A DNA stretch of 64,000 nucleotides, taken from contig NZ_RCHJ01000016.1 of NCBI RefSeq assembly GCF_004011805.1, positions 1 to 64,000 of the forward strand, written 5' to 3'. Source of the DNA: Piscinibacter defluvii (GTDB lineage: Bacteria; Pseudomonadota; Gammaproteobacteria; Burkholderiales; Burkholderiaceae_C). The position numbers were made by a program, and so were the translations under genes. The notes below the pieces were generated by a model. That model did not search any database. It saw nothing but the letters and a program-made list of their open reading frames with translations, and was not told where the DNA came from. Below are positions 8,760 to 16,185 of this stretch, one piece after another; positions within the stretch are counted from its first letter, which is position 1; each line of letters opens with the position of its first letter.

Positions 8760-8801
8760 TGCCCGCCCAAGCGACCGGCTCGGCAGACGCTTGGGCGGGC
8801 A
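8760..8801. promoter_or_regulatory. Perfect 14-bp inverted repeat
   Basis: TGCCCGCCCAAGCG is repeated exactly as its reverse complement after a 14-base loop. It lies 130 bases downstream of copy 2 of the island repeat and 80-90 bases before a TATAGT hexamer (8883-8888) and the rightward gene. It may be an operator, a transcript-end hairpin or the stem of a small RNA; no U-run follows. Confidence 0.5.
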
Positions 8802-8929
8802 GTCGAATCCGAGTCATCCACATCGATGGCCCGGAATGCGTCGCCGCCCGCTTGCAGGGCGTGCAGGTCGGCAGTCGGTTCGTATAGTGGGTGGATCAAG
8901 ACCTCCAGCAGACCGGTTCCGCACTGTCC

Positions 8930-9175
8930 ATGACCGTCGAGCGCTATGCCTTCACTGACTGCGAAGCAACCACGGCGGCTGGGGTGCCGCTGCGCATTCC
9001 TGCTGGCGTTCACCACGTCGAGCGGCGATCGCTGGTGTTCCGCGTGCGCCTAGGTGGCCGCGAGCTTGATCTGACCCTGGCCGAGTGGGAACGGCTGCTG
9101 CACGCAGGCTGTGTCGGGCCGATCCCCGTCGTGGTTGCCGATCCTCAGGGAGCCGGCGACACCCATCCTCGGTGA
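8930..9175 (+). CDS. Hypothetical island protein, 81 aa
   Basis: A small beta-rich protein (HHVERRSLVFRVRLGGRELDLT). The ATG at 8930 is taken as start; a GTG at 8891 in the same frame is an alternative. TATAGT at 8883-8888 could be the -10 element. It ends 10 bases before the CoiA-like gene and is probably co-transcribed with it. The function is unknown. Confidence 0.55.
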   Translation: MTVERYAFTDCEATTAAGVPLRIPAGVHHVERRSLVFRVRLGGRELDLTLAEWERLLHAGCVGPIPVVVADPQGAGDTHPR

Positions 9176-9185
9176 GGCGTGCACC

Positions 9186-11153
9186 GTGGCGAAGGCAGAG
9201 TGGAACGTCCAGGCCGGGAACTCAGATCGCCAGATCCCGGCGACCACGGGACCTGTGCCGCTCAAGTGGGCCAGCGACGCGTCGACGGGTGCCCCCCGGT
9301 ACATCCATGACCCGGACATCGTTTCGCAGGCTGCTGGCGCCGTATGTCCCGGCTGTGGCAGCAAGTTGTGGACGGTACTGGCGGGTCAGCCGCAGCGCGT
9401 TCGACCGACGGCGCACTTCCGCCACGTGGCCGGCACGCCGCGAACCGCGTGTGTCGTCGTCGCGGCGCGTCTTGCCGCCTCGCACCATCTGGCGTCGCTG
9501 GGCTACATCGACCTGCCGCGACGGCGGGTGACCGCCGTCTCGAAGGGTTTCAGCGGTGAGGGCTACGAGGGATGGGTGGAGAAGCCGGCGCAGCGTGTTC
9601 GGATCAGTGATGTGCGAATGGTCGATCTGGCCACGGCGGAACTGACGCTGGACGATGGCAGGACCATCCTGGTGGACTTGACGGGCGAGCGCGTCGAAGG
9701 CGAGGCAGGCCGCGCTGTCATCACGATCAATCTGTCGGATCCGGCGCTGGCGGAGATGGACGTGGACGAACTGCGAGCGCGACTGCGGCTGCTGCCTCCC
9801 GCAAGATGGTGCTCCCACTGGCGTGATCGCGAGTTGACGACAGAGGCGAGGACCCAGGCTGTGGACACGGCGCGGCAGGCGCTCGATGCCTGGTCCGACG
9901 AGGACGAGGCGCGGTTCCAGGCGCAACTGCCGCCGGGCATGGACCCGGACGCGACCGCGACGATGCGTCGGGAGACATTGCTTCACCGAACCGTCAAGTC
10001 GATCCTAGAAGACGCGAGGCGGATCCGAGCACCGGGCTTGCATGCCGCCGTGCAGCGTGATGCACCGGATGGGTACGGCGACGGCTGGTATGACCATCGC
10101 GTCGAGATCCTCTGGTGGAGCGCGCCGGCCGAACTCAGGTTTGAGGCCGTGGAACTGGAGCGGCGCCTCGGCCGCATCGTGCCGGATGTTGTCGGGCACC
10201 TGGCGGAGCCTCGACCGCGCATCCTGGGCGGCATGGCCACCCGGGTTCAACGGGGCGATGACGAAGAAGAGGACGAGCAGCACGATGAGTTCCCAGCGCA
10301 CTGGTCGGAGACGGTGCTGATCGAAGTCGCGGTGACGCACAAAGTGGATGAGGAGAAGCTGCGAAAGGTCCGGCATCTCGATCTGCCGACGCTCGAGATC
10401 GACCTCGGTGCGATGGGGGGACGGCTGACCCTGGACGGTCTGCGCAGACTGGTCGTGGATGGGTTGGAAGGCAAGCGTTGGCTGCACCACCCAACGCTGC
10501 GAACCCAACGTGCGCTGCTGCGCTACAAGCTCCGTGAACATGCCGAGGTACTGGCCTACCAGGCCTACATCCGGGCACACCGGCGTGAGCGTCTGCTCGA
10601 AACACCCCCTTCGCTCTGGGCGGAGCGCTACCTGCAGGCACTCAGGGCGTTCTGCGACGCCAACATCAGGATCGAGAGGCTCCGAAAGACCGAAGGACCG
10701 CGATACCTCGAACACCTGGACGAGGACAGCGAGGAATGGGCGAAGGTCGCCCTGGCAGCCGAGGCCCTTGAAGCGCATGGGTTCGAGGGCGGTGTCGAGC
10801 GTGTGTTTGCCCGCACGATCGTGCCTCGCATCCTTTCGATCCAGTTGAACACCGGGGTTGGCTGCGCCGTGTCAAGCGCGATCCAGGTGTTGAACGCGAT
10901 CATGAACACCCGCAGCGACAACAGCACGCAGTGGCTGTCGCTCTACCTCATTGCCGCGAAGTCCTTCGACGTGGAGCGGCACTTCAGGCCCGAGCAAGTT
11001 CAACGTTTCCGCAAATGGCGCGAGGAGGTCGTCGGGCAGATCGAGGCGGGGGCACCCGAGTACCTCCGGCCGGCTCGATTCGATGCCATCCTGTCCTTGC
11101 TCTTTCCATCGATGGCTCGTGGACTGGCAAACGGAAAGGGTCGCGTGATCTGA
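9186..11153 (+). CDS. CoiA-like PD-(D/E)XK nuclease-domain protein
   Basis: A 655-residue protein with a CoiA-like plan. The N-terminal zinc-ribbon-like motif CPGC is at 54-57, followed by HFRH at 77-80. Much further on come an acidic PD (RIVPDVV) and then IEVAVTHK, the order of a PD-(D/E)XK nuclease core, with helical segments to the end. CoiA proteins process incoming DNA in competence, and relatives on mobile elements are probable nucleases. The GTG start at 9186 was chosen because GGTGAGG lies 8 bases upstream and it avoids overlapping the 8930 gene. An acidic stretch (DDEEEDEQHDE) precedes the proposed catalytic glutamate. Nuclease function is inferred. Confidence 0.6.
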   Translation: MAKAEWNVQAGNSDRQIPATTGPVPLKWASDASTGAPRYIHDPDIVSQAAGAVCPGCGSKLWTVLAGQPQRVRPTAHFRHVAGTPRTACVVVAARLAASHHLASLGYIDLPRRRVTAVSKGFSGEGYEGWVEKPAQRVRISDVRMVDLATAELTLDDGRTILVDLTGERVEGEAGRAVITINLSDPALAEMDVDELRARLRLLPPARWCSHWRDRELTTEARTQAVDTARQALDAWSDEDEARFQAQLPPGMDPDATATMRRETLLHRTVKSILEDARRIRAPGLHAAVQRDAPDGYGDGWYDHRVEILWWSAPAELRFEAVELERRLGRIVPDVVGHLAEPRPRILGGMATRVQRGDDEEEDEQHDEFPAHWSETVLIEVAVTHKVDEEKLRKVRHLDLPTLEIDLGAMGGRLTLDGLRRLVVDGLEGKRWLHHPTLRTQRALLRYKLREHAEVLAYQAYIRAHRRERLLETPPSLWAERYLQALRAFCDANIRIERLRKTEGPRYLEHLDEDSEEWAKVALAAEALEAHGFEGGVERVFARTIVPRILSIQLNTGVGCAVSSAIQVLNAIMNTRSDNSTQWLSLYLIAAKSFDVERHFRPEQVQRFRKWREEVVGQIEAGAPEYLRPARFDAILSLLFPSMARGLANGKGRVI

Positions 11154-11265
11154 ATTCCCAGGTGCCGAGGCAGGTGGCACTGGCCGGACACCGGCCCTTG
11201 GCGAGTACCCGGCCCCGGCCAGGAGCGGCACTTCGAGAGGCCTGGGCACCCCACTCGGTGAGTGG

Positions 11266-11394
11266 TCAGCTCGCGGCGCATTGCAGCCTTTCGCTGGTGC
11301 GTCTCTCGAGCGTGGGTCTCGGGTTCCACCGCCCCCGGCCGGGGTTTCGGCCCGGCGGCCGACCTACCTTCTTTGCTGGTGCAAAGAAGGTAGG
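11266..11394. repeat. Burkholderiales-type repeat, left copy
   Basis: About 130 bases that recur in inverted orientation at 13117-13240. Shared blocks are CTCGCGGCGCATTGCAGCC, CACCGCCCCCGGCCGGG and CGGCCCGGCGGCCGAC. The copy ends in a perfect 14-bp hairpin (11363-11394, loop TGGT) with CTTTGC/GCAAAG at its tip. I recall repeats with this hairpin as abundant between genes in Burkholderiales. Upstream, 11154-11265 holds nothing else I can name. Confidence 0.75.
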
Positions 11395-11396
11395 CC

Positions 11397-11753
11397 AAGA
11401 AAGCACCTTCAACTCCAACACCCACGGCTCGTCGGGTGCCGATCGCTCGCTGGCGCTCGGTGCGGCTGTCACTCGATGCTCTCGCGAAGCCTCGCTCGAC
11501 AGTCCACGACTTTTCACCGACACAGGAACGCGGGCGGCGTCACGCTGGACCACCAGCCGCCGCCCATGCGCACGAGCGGCGGCATGCCGATGGCGGGTGG
11601 TCCAGCGTGACCAGGCCACGGCTCGCCTCGTCGGTGAAAAGTCGTGGACTGTCGAGCAACCCTTTGCGAGAGCATCGGGTCACCACCGGCTCGAGCGCAG
11701 CGAGCGAAACGCACCCGACGAGCCGTGGGTGTTGGAGTTGAAGGTGCTTTCTT
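11397..11753. repeat. 357-bp interrupted palindrome
   Basis: Three pairs of perfect arms share one centre near 11575: 43 bases (11397-11439 with 11711-11753), 28 bases (11494-11521 with 11630-11657) and 16 bases (11539-11554 with 11596-11611). An inner GCCGCCG/CGGCGGC stem sits close to the centre. As DNA it could extrude a cruciform; as RNA it would form one long hairpin. No convincing coding frame is seen inside. It may be a non-autonomous mobile palindrome or a head-to-head duplication of a repeat. Confidence 0.8.
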
Positions 11754-11892
11754 TGCTTGGCGGTCTCAAGTCCGAAGTGCAACACCTCAGGAAGCGAGAG
11801 GATAGCTCGATCGCGGTCCTGGCAGCTTGACAGACAGCACCCATCCCCCCGCCCTTCCCGCCGAGCGGGAAGGGAGCGAGTCGCCCTCTGTC

Positions 11893-11933
11893 GTCAGCGG
11901 GCAGGACATCGAATGCATGTCCTGCCCGCTGAC
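11893..11933. terminator. Perfect 17-bp hairpin in the IS left end
   Basis: GTCAGCGGGCAGGACAT pairs exactly with its reverse complement across a 7-base loop (11910-11916). It lies 100 bases beyond the transposase stop inside the insertion sequence. Such hairpins can stop read-through transcription. CTCGTGTC/GACACGAG further along (about 11951-12010) makes a second, longer-range pair. Confidence 0.5.
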
Positions 11934-12036
11934 GCTCAGCGTAGGCCTCGTGCACTCGTGTCGAGGCCAAGCCCTGGCGGGTGGCCTTGCGGCCAGCCTT
12001 GACACGAGCGCGCGAGGCGAGCAGCCGCGCGGGCTT

Positions 12037-13062
12037 TCAGTGAACGGCACCGCTGGGCTGCTGCGCCTGAGCGAGCAAGCGCGCGTACACGCGTATGGGC
12101 ACGTCCCAGTCCAGCGTGGCGCGCGGCCGGGTGTTGAGGCTGTCGGCGATGGCGTCGAGCTGGTCTTGGCTGTAGCTGGACAGGTCCGCCCCCTTGGGCA
12201 GGTACTGCCGCAGCAGGCCGTTGATGTTCTCGCAACCGGCTCGCTGCCATGGGCTGTGCGGGTCGCAGAAGTACACGCGGATGCCCGTCGCGGCGGCCAG
12301 TTGCCGGTGGTGCGCCATCTCCTTGCCCTGGTCATAGGTCAGGGTCTTGCGCATCGGCGCGGCAATCGAGTTGAGCTTGTAGGTGAATCCCGCCAGAGCG
12401 GAGTCGGCCGTGGCGTCGGCCAGCTTGGCCAACAGGACCACCCGGCTGGCTCGCTCGTAGAGCACACCCACTGCCGATTGGTTGCCCGCGCCTCGCAAGA
12501 GATCTCCTTCCCAATGCCCAGGCATGGTGCGGTCTTGGACTTCGGGTGGTCGAAGGTGGATGCTGACCATCTCCGACAGCCGTCCCCGGCGGTCGGCTCC
12601 ACCGCTGCGCGGGCGCCGCGTGCCCTTGCCTTGGCGCAGGCACGCGATGAGCTGCCGGCGTAGTTCACCCCGCGGCTGCGCGTAGATGGCCGTGTAAATC
12701 GTCTCGTGCGACACCTGCTGGCGCACCTTGCCCGGATGCATCTGCTTAAGTGTGGCGGCAATCTGCTGCGGCGACCAGAGCTGCTCCAGCAACGTGAGCA
12801 CCTCCAGCCATAGATCTCCCTGGGCGTCGAGCTTGCGTGCCGGTCGCGCCTTGCGCCTGCGGGCTTGACTCGCGCGCTGCGCTTCGTCGCTGCGATAGCC
12901 CACCCGAGGCTTGCCGTTGCGGCGCAGTTCGCGACTGATCGTCGAGGGTGATCGCCCCAACTCACGCGCGATCCGCCGTACCCCAAGCTGCTGCAGTCGC
13001 ATCCCCGCCACCGCCACACGCTCGTCCTGCGTCAACTGCCGATAACTCTTGCTCTGTTCCAT
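12037..13062 (-). CDS. IS30-family transposase
   Basis: A 341-residue DDE transposase that cuts and joins the ends of its element. An N-terminal helix-turn-helix of the IS30 type is at about 12-50 (ERVAVAGMRLQQLGVRRIAREL). The catalytic triad is D187 (HWEGDLL), D244 (LTYDQGKE) and E279 (GCENINGLLRQYLPKG), the family signature. The length is normal and the frame intact, so it may be active. The ATG at 13062 lies 22 bases inside the right terminal repeat. Confidence 0.95.
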   Translation of the reverse strand: MEQSKSYRQLTQDERVAVAGMRLQQLGVRRIARELGRSPSTISRELRRNGKPRVGYRSDEAQRASQARRRKARPARKLDAQGDLWLEVLTLLEQLWSPQQIAATLKQMHPGKVRQQVSHETIYTAIYAQPRGELRRQLIACLRQGKGTRRPRSGGADRRGRLSEMVSIHLRPPEVQDRTMPGHWEGDLLRGAGNQSAVGVLYERASRVVLLAKLADATADSALAGFTYKLNSIAAPMRKTLTYDQGKEMAHHRQLAAATGIRVYFCDPHSPWQRAGCENINGLLRQYLPKGADLSSYSQDQLDAIADSLNTRPRATLDWDVPIRVYARLLAQAQQPSGAVH

Positions 13063-13116
13063 TCGAACACCTCATCTGGGGACGAGGTGTTGCAGTTCAA
13101 ACTTGAGGCTGCCCTT

Positions 13117-13240
13117 CCTTTCTTTGCACCAGCAAAGAAAGGGAGTCGGCCGCCGGGCCGAAATCCCGGCCGGGGGCGGTGGAGTCCAAGACCAAGGTTC
13201 GGAGCGCGGTGAACGGCTGCAATGCGCCGCGAGTTGACTG
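13117..13240. repeat. Burkholderiales-type repeat, right inverted copy
   Basis: Inverted partner of 11266-11394, sharing the same blocks and a perfect 11-bp hairpin at 13117-13142 (loop ACCA). Together the two copies bracket the palindrome and the IS30 element. The gene-free interval 13063-13418 otherwise holds only the IS right end and the promoter region of the next gene. Confidence 0.75.
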
Positions 13241-13418
13241 AGGTCGCGCGTTTGCCCGGGTGCAACTCGATGTCCGCCAAGGGTCGTCCAGGGACAGCGG
13301 CCTCGCTGACTTGAACGCCACAAAGCGGTCGCTCTTTGAAGTGCGACATGGCTCCGGCCGGCTTCCACCCGGACAGCACTGTTCCCGCCCTTCCTCGGGC
13401 CCTTGGCACAATCCTCGT

Positions 13419-13877
13419 ATGCCCAACATTGCATCCGTGCTCAAGGCCGAGATCGTTCGTCTGGCTCGCAAGGAGTTGCGCAGCGAGATCGATTCGATCA
13501 GGAAGGCGCTCGCGGCAGCGCGCGCGGAAAGCGCCGCGTTGAAGCGCAGAGTCAGCGAGCTGGAACGGTCCGTGCGGCAGTCCGCGCGCGCCGCGCCCGC
13601 TCGGCCGCCATCACCACCTGCGGTCGAGGAAGCGGACGGCGCCGACAGATTCCGGTTCCGAGCCTCCGGTATGGCTAGCAATCGCAAGCGCCTGGGCTTG
13701 TCGGCTGCGGATTTCGGGTTGCTCGTCGGCGCATCCGGACAGAGCGTTTATGCCTGGGAGCAGGGCAAGGCACGCCCCAGAGGTAAGAACCTCGCGGCCA
13801 TCGCTGCCTTGCGCGGGGTCGGCAAGCGCGAGGTGGTGGAGCGGTTGGCAGCCCTGAAGTCGGGCGAGCAGTCGTAG
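13419..13877 (+). CDS. XRE-type DNA-binding protein with coiled coil
   Basis: A 152-residue protein. An N-terminal helical, coiled-coil-like part (about 10-55) is followed by a Pro/Ala linker and a C-terminal helix-turn-helix at about 93-140 (LSAADFGLLVGASGQSVYAWEQGKARP). Proteins that begin MPNIASVLK are widespread in Burkholderiales chromosomes; the binding target is unknown. The ATG at 13419 is chosen for this conserved N-terminus. It lies between the IS30 and parB, so it may be a chromosomal gene trapped in the island or may have come with it. Confidence 0.75.
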   Translation: MPNIASVLKAEIVRLARKELRSEIDSIRKALAAARAESAALKRRVSELERSVRQSARAAPARPPSPPAVEEADGADRFRFRASGMASNRKRLGLSAADFGLLVGASGQSVYAWEQGKARPRGKNLAAIAALRGVGKREVVERLAALKSGEQS

Positions 13878-13968
13878 GCGAGCCGATGCGCGGTCCGGCG
13901 TCCTGACCGGACCATCGGCGAGCGCTCCTCGTCACCCTTGAAGTGCATGGGCTCAATGGGATCCTGAC

Positions 13969-13997
13969 TGCATGGTGGGCCGCCGGCCTGCCATGCA
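13969..13997. promoter_or_regulatory. Near-perfect 29-bp palindrome before parB
   Basis: TGCATGGTGGGCC and GGCCTGCCATGCA flank a GCC centre, with two mismatches between the arms. It ends 18 bases before the parB start and just upstream of its CAGGAG ribosome site. ParB-type proteins bind palindromes, so this could be a parS site or an autoregulatory operator. Binding is inferred from position only. Confidence 0.45.
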
Positions 13998-14015
13998 ACC
14001 GATCAGGAGTCCCTC

Positions 14016-16157
14016 ATGAAATTCTCCAAAGCCGAGGTCGACGCCATCATCGAGGCGTCCCCTCGCACCTTCGTTCCCTTCAGCAAGCTGGTGCTGTCCG
14101 AGGACCACCAGGCCCGCAGTGCCACGACGCCCGCGCTGTCGCTGCCGGAACTGGCCGCGTCGATCAAGGACAGTGGCGTGCTGCAGAACCTTGTCGTCGT
14201 CCAAGCGGCGCGCGGGCGCTACGAGGTCTGCGCCGGGGGGCGGCGGCTCGCCGCGCTCACGCTGCTCGTGCAGCAGGGCGACATCGCCGACAACTACCCC
14301 GTGCCGGTGCTCGTCGTGCCGGCCGACAAAGCGCTCATTGCGAGCCTTGCAGAGAACTGCTTCCACGTGCCGATGCACCCGGCCGACGAGTTCGCCGCCT
14401 TCGCCAGACTGCTCGCGCAGGGCAAGTCCGTCGAGGACGTGGCCGCAGCCTTCGGCGTGACGCCGCTCATCGTCAAGCGGCGCATGAAGCTCGCCATCGT
14501 CTCGCCCCAGTTGATGGCTCTGTACCGCGAAGGCGGCATCGGCCTGGACTGCCTCATGGTGCTGGCCTCGGTCGACGATCACCAGCGCCAGGAGCAGGCC
14601 TGGGCCGGTCTGCCGAGCTGGAACCAGCGCCCGGAGCATCTGCGGCAGTTGCTGACCCGGGGCGAGATCGAGTCGGACGCCGACCCGCTGGCCCGGTTCG
14701 TCACCGTCAAGGCCTACGAGAAGGCCGGCGGACCACTGCGCCGCGACCTGTTCAGCGACGACGATCGCAAGGCCTACCTGCTGGACCCGGCCCTGCTGGA
14801 CCGCCTCGCCGCCGACAAGCTGGGCAAGCGCGCGAAGCAACTCCTGTCTGAAGGCTGGAAGTGGGTCGACATCCGTCCGCGCTTCGCCTACGACGAGTAC
14901 GTCAAGCACGGCGAGCTGCGCAAGCCCCGCCGCGCTCCGACGCCCGAGGAAGCCGAGGCGCTGAAGGCGCTGGACACGCGCATCGCTGCCCTGCACGAGC
15001 AGATGGACGCGCTGGTGGACCGCGACGGCGATGGCGATGCCGGCGAGGGCGTCAGCGGCGCCAGCGAGGCGAACGACGCCGCCGACGAGGACGACGCGTC
15101 GCGCGACCGTGCCTTCCTCGCCCTGGAGTCCGAGGCCGATGGGCTGGAGGAAGAGCGCAAGGCGAGACTGGAAGCGCTGACCGAATGGCCCGTGGCCTGG
15201 ATGGCGCTCTCCGGGTGCGTGCTGCATGTGGGCGCGGACGGCCGTGCCGCGATCAAGGCAGGGCTCATCCGTCCCGAGGATCGGGCCGATCTGGCGCAGG
15301 CCATCACCAAGGCTGCCGAACAGAAGTCGGCCGGTGGACGCGGCTCGGAAGGCGACGCGGAGGCTGCGCGCGGCTCGGGGCTCCCGGCCCTGCAGTCGCT
15401 TCCATCGGCAGCCGGCGCCACGGCACGGCCCGTGCACTCCGAGAAGCTCATGCGCCGCCTCACGGCCCACCGTGTCGCCGCGATCCAGGCCGAACTGCTG
15501 GACCGACCCGAGGTTGCGCTGGCGGCACTGACAACCCACCTGACACTGAAGCTGCTGGCCGACCCGCTCCATGGCGCCTACCGACTGCCCAACCTGCTGG
15601 CGATCAGCGCGACCGGCAACCAGCACGAACTGCGGGGCGCGGCCGAGGACATCGAGGCAAGCCCGGCGGCCCAGCGCATCGAAGCCGACCGCGCCGCCTG
15701 GATTGCGAACCTGCCCAAGGAACCCGACGCGGTGTTCGACTGGATGCTGCGGCAGCCGCCGCAGACGGTGCAGCGGCTGCTGACCTTTCTGGTCGCGTCC
15801 ACCGTGAACGGCATCACCGGCACCGACGCCGGCCGACCGGTCAATGACGGTCTGGCCCGCGCCCTCGGCCTCGACATGACGCGATGGTGGTCGGCGACGG
15901 GGGAGGCCTACCTTCAGCACGTGTCCAAGACGAGGGTGGTCGAGGTGGTGCACGCCGTGGCCGGCGCCAAGGCGGCAGGTCCGCTCGCGACGCTGAAGAA
16001 GGATGCCGCGGTGGCGCAGGCCGAACAACTGCTCGCCGGGCGTGGCTGGTTGCCCGATTGCCTGCGCATGCAGCCGCACGCCGATGCCCCGGCGACGGGT
16101 GGCGAGGAGGTCGACGCCAACGATTCTGCCCGGACCGAGGCGCCCGCCTGCGCCTGA
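14016..16157 (+). CDS. Large ParB/RepB/Spo0J-family partition protein
   Basis: A 713-residue plasmid/ICE-type ParB. The N-terminal ParB domain carries CAGGRR at 72-77 and an EN-centred box (LAENCFHVPMHPADEF, 112-126), followed by a helix-turn-helix at about 138-160. An acidic linker lies around 330-360, and a long C-terminal part is typical of mobile-element versions but functionally unassigned. It should bind centromere-like sites; the palindrome at 13969-13997 is a candidate. No parA gene is visible in the window. The start is supported by CAGGAG upstream. The 3' end is convergent with the integrase gene, 28 bases away. Confidence 0.85.
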   Translation: MKFSKAEVDAIIEASPRTFVPFSKLVLSEDHQARSATTPALSLPELAASIKDSGVLQNLVVVQAARGRYEVCAGGRRLAALTLLVQQGDIADNYPVPVLVVPADKALIASLAENCFHVPMHPADEFAAFARLLAQGKSVEDVAAAFGVTPLIVKRRMKLAIVSPQLMALYREGGIGLDCLMVLASVDDHQRQEQAWAGLPSWNQRPEHLRQLLTRGEIESDADPLARFVTVKAYEKAGGPLRRDLFSDDDRKAYLLDPALLDRLAADKLGKRAKQLLSEGWKWVDIRPRFAYDEYVKHGELRKPRRAPTPEEAEALKALDTRIAALHEQMDALVDRDGDGDAGEGVSGASEANDAADEDDASRDRAFLALESEADGLEEERKARLEALTEWPVAWMALSGCVLHVGADGRAAIKAGLIRPEDRADLAQAITKAAEQKSAGGRGSEGDAEAARGSGLPALQSLPSAAGATARPVHSEKLMRRLTAHRVAAIQAELLDRPEVALAALTTHLTLKLLADPLHGAYRLPNLLAISATGNQHELRGAAEDIEASPAAQRIEADRAAWIANLPKEPDAVFDWMLRQPPQTVQRLLTFLVASTVNGITGTDAGRPVNDGLARALGLDMTRWWSATGEAYLQHVSKTRVVEVVHAVAGAKAAGPLATLKKDAAVAQAEQLLAGRGWLPDCLRMQPHADAPATGGEEVDANDSARTEAPACA

Positions 16158-16185
16158 ACGCGGGGCCGGCGCAGAGCGGGCCGGC

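Larger units (their letters stand above)
11765..13107 (-). mobile_element. IS30-family insertion sequence
   Basis: A 1343-bp element carrying one DDE transposase gene. The proposed terminal inverted repeats are 24 bases each, 11765-11788 and 13084-13107, with 21 of 24 positions matching; both end in CTCAAGT outwards. IS30-family elements duplicate 2-3 bp on insertion; the flanks here (GGT and GCT) do not match clearly, so the exact ends may be off by a few bases. The 250 bases between the left end and the transposase stop are filled with hairpins and no gene. Confidence 0.75.
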
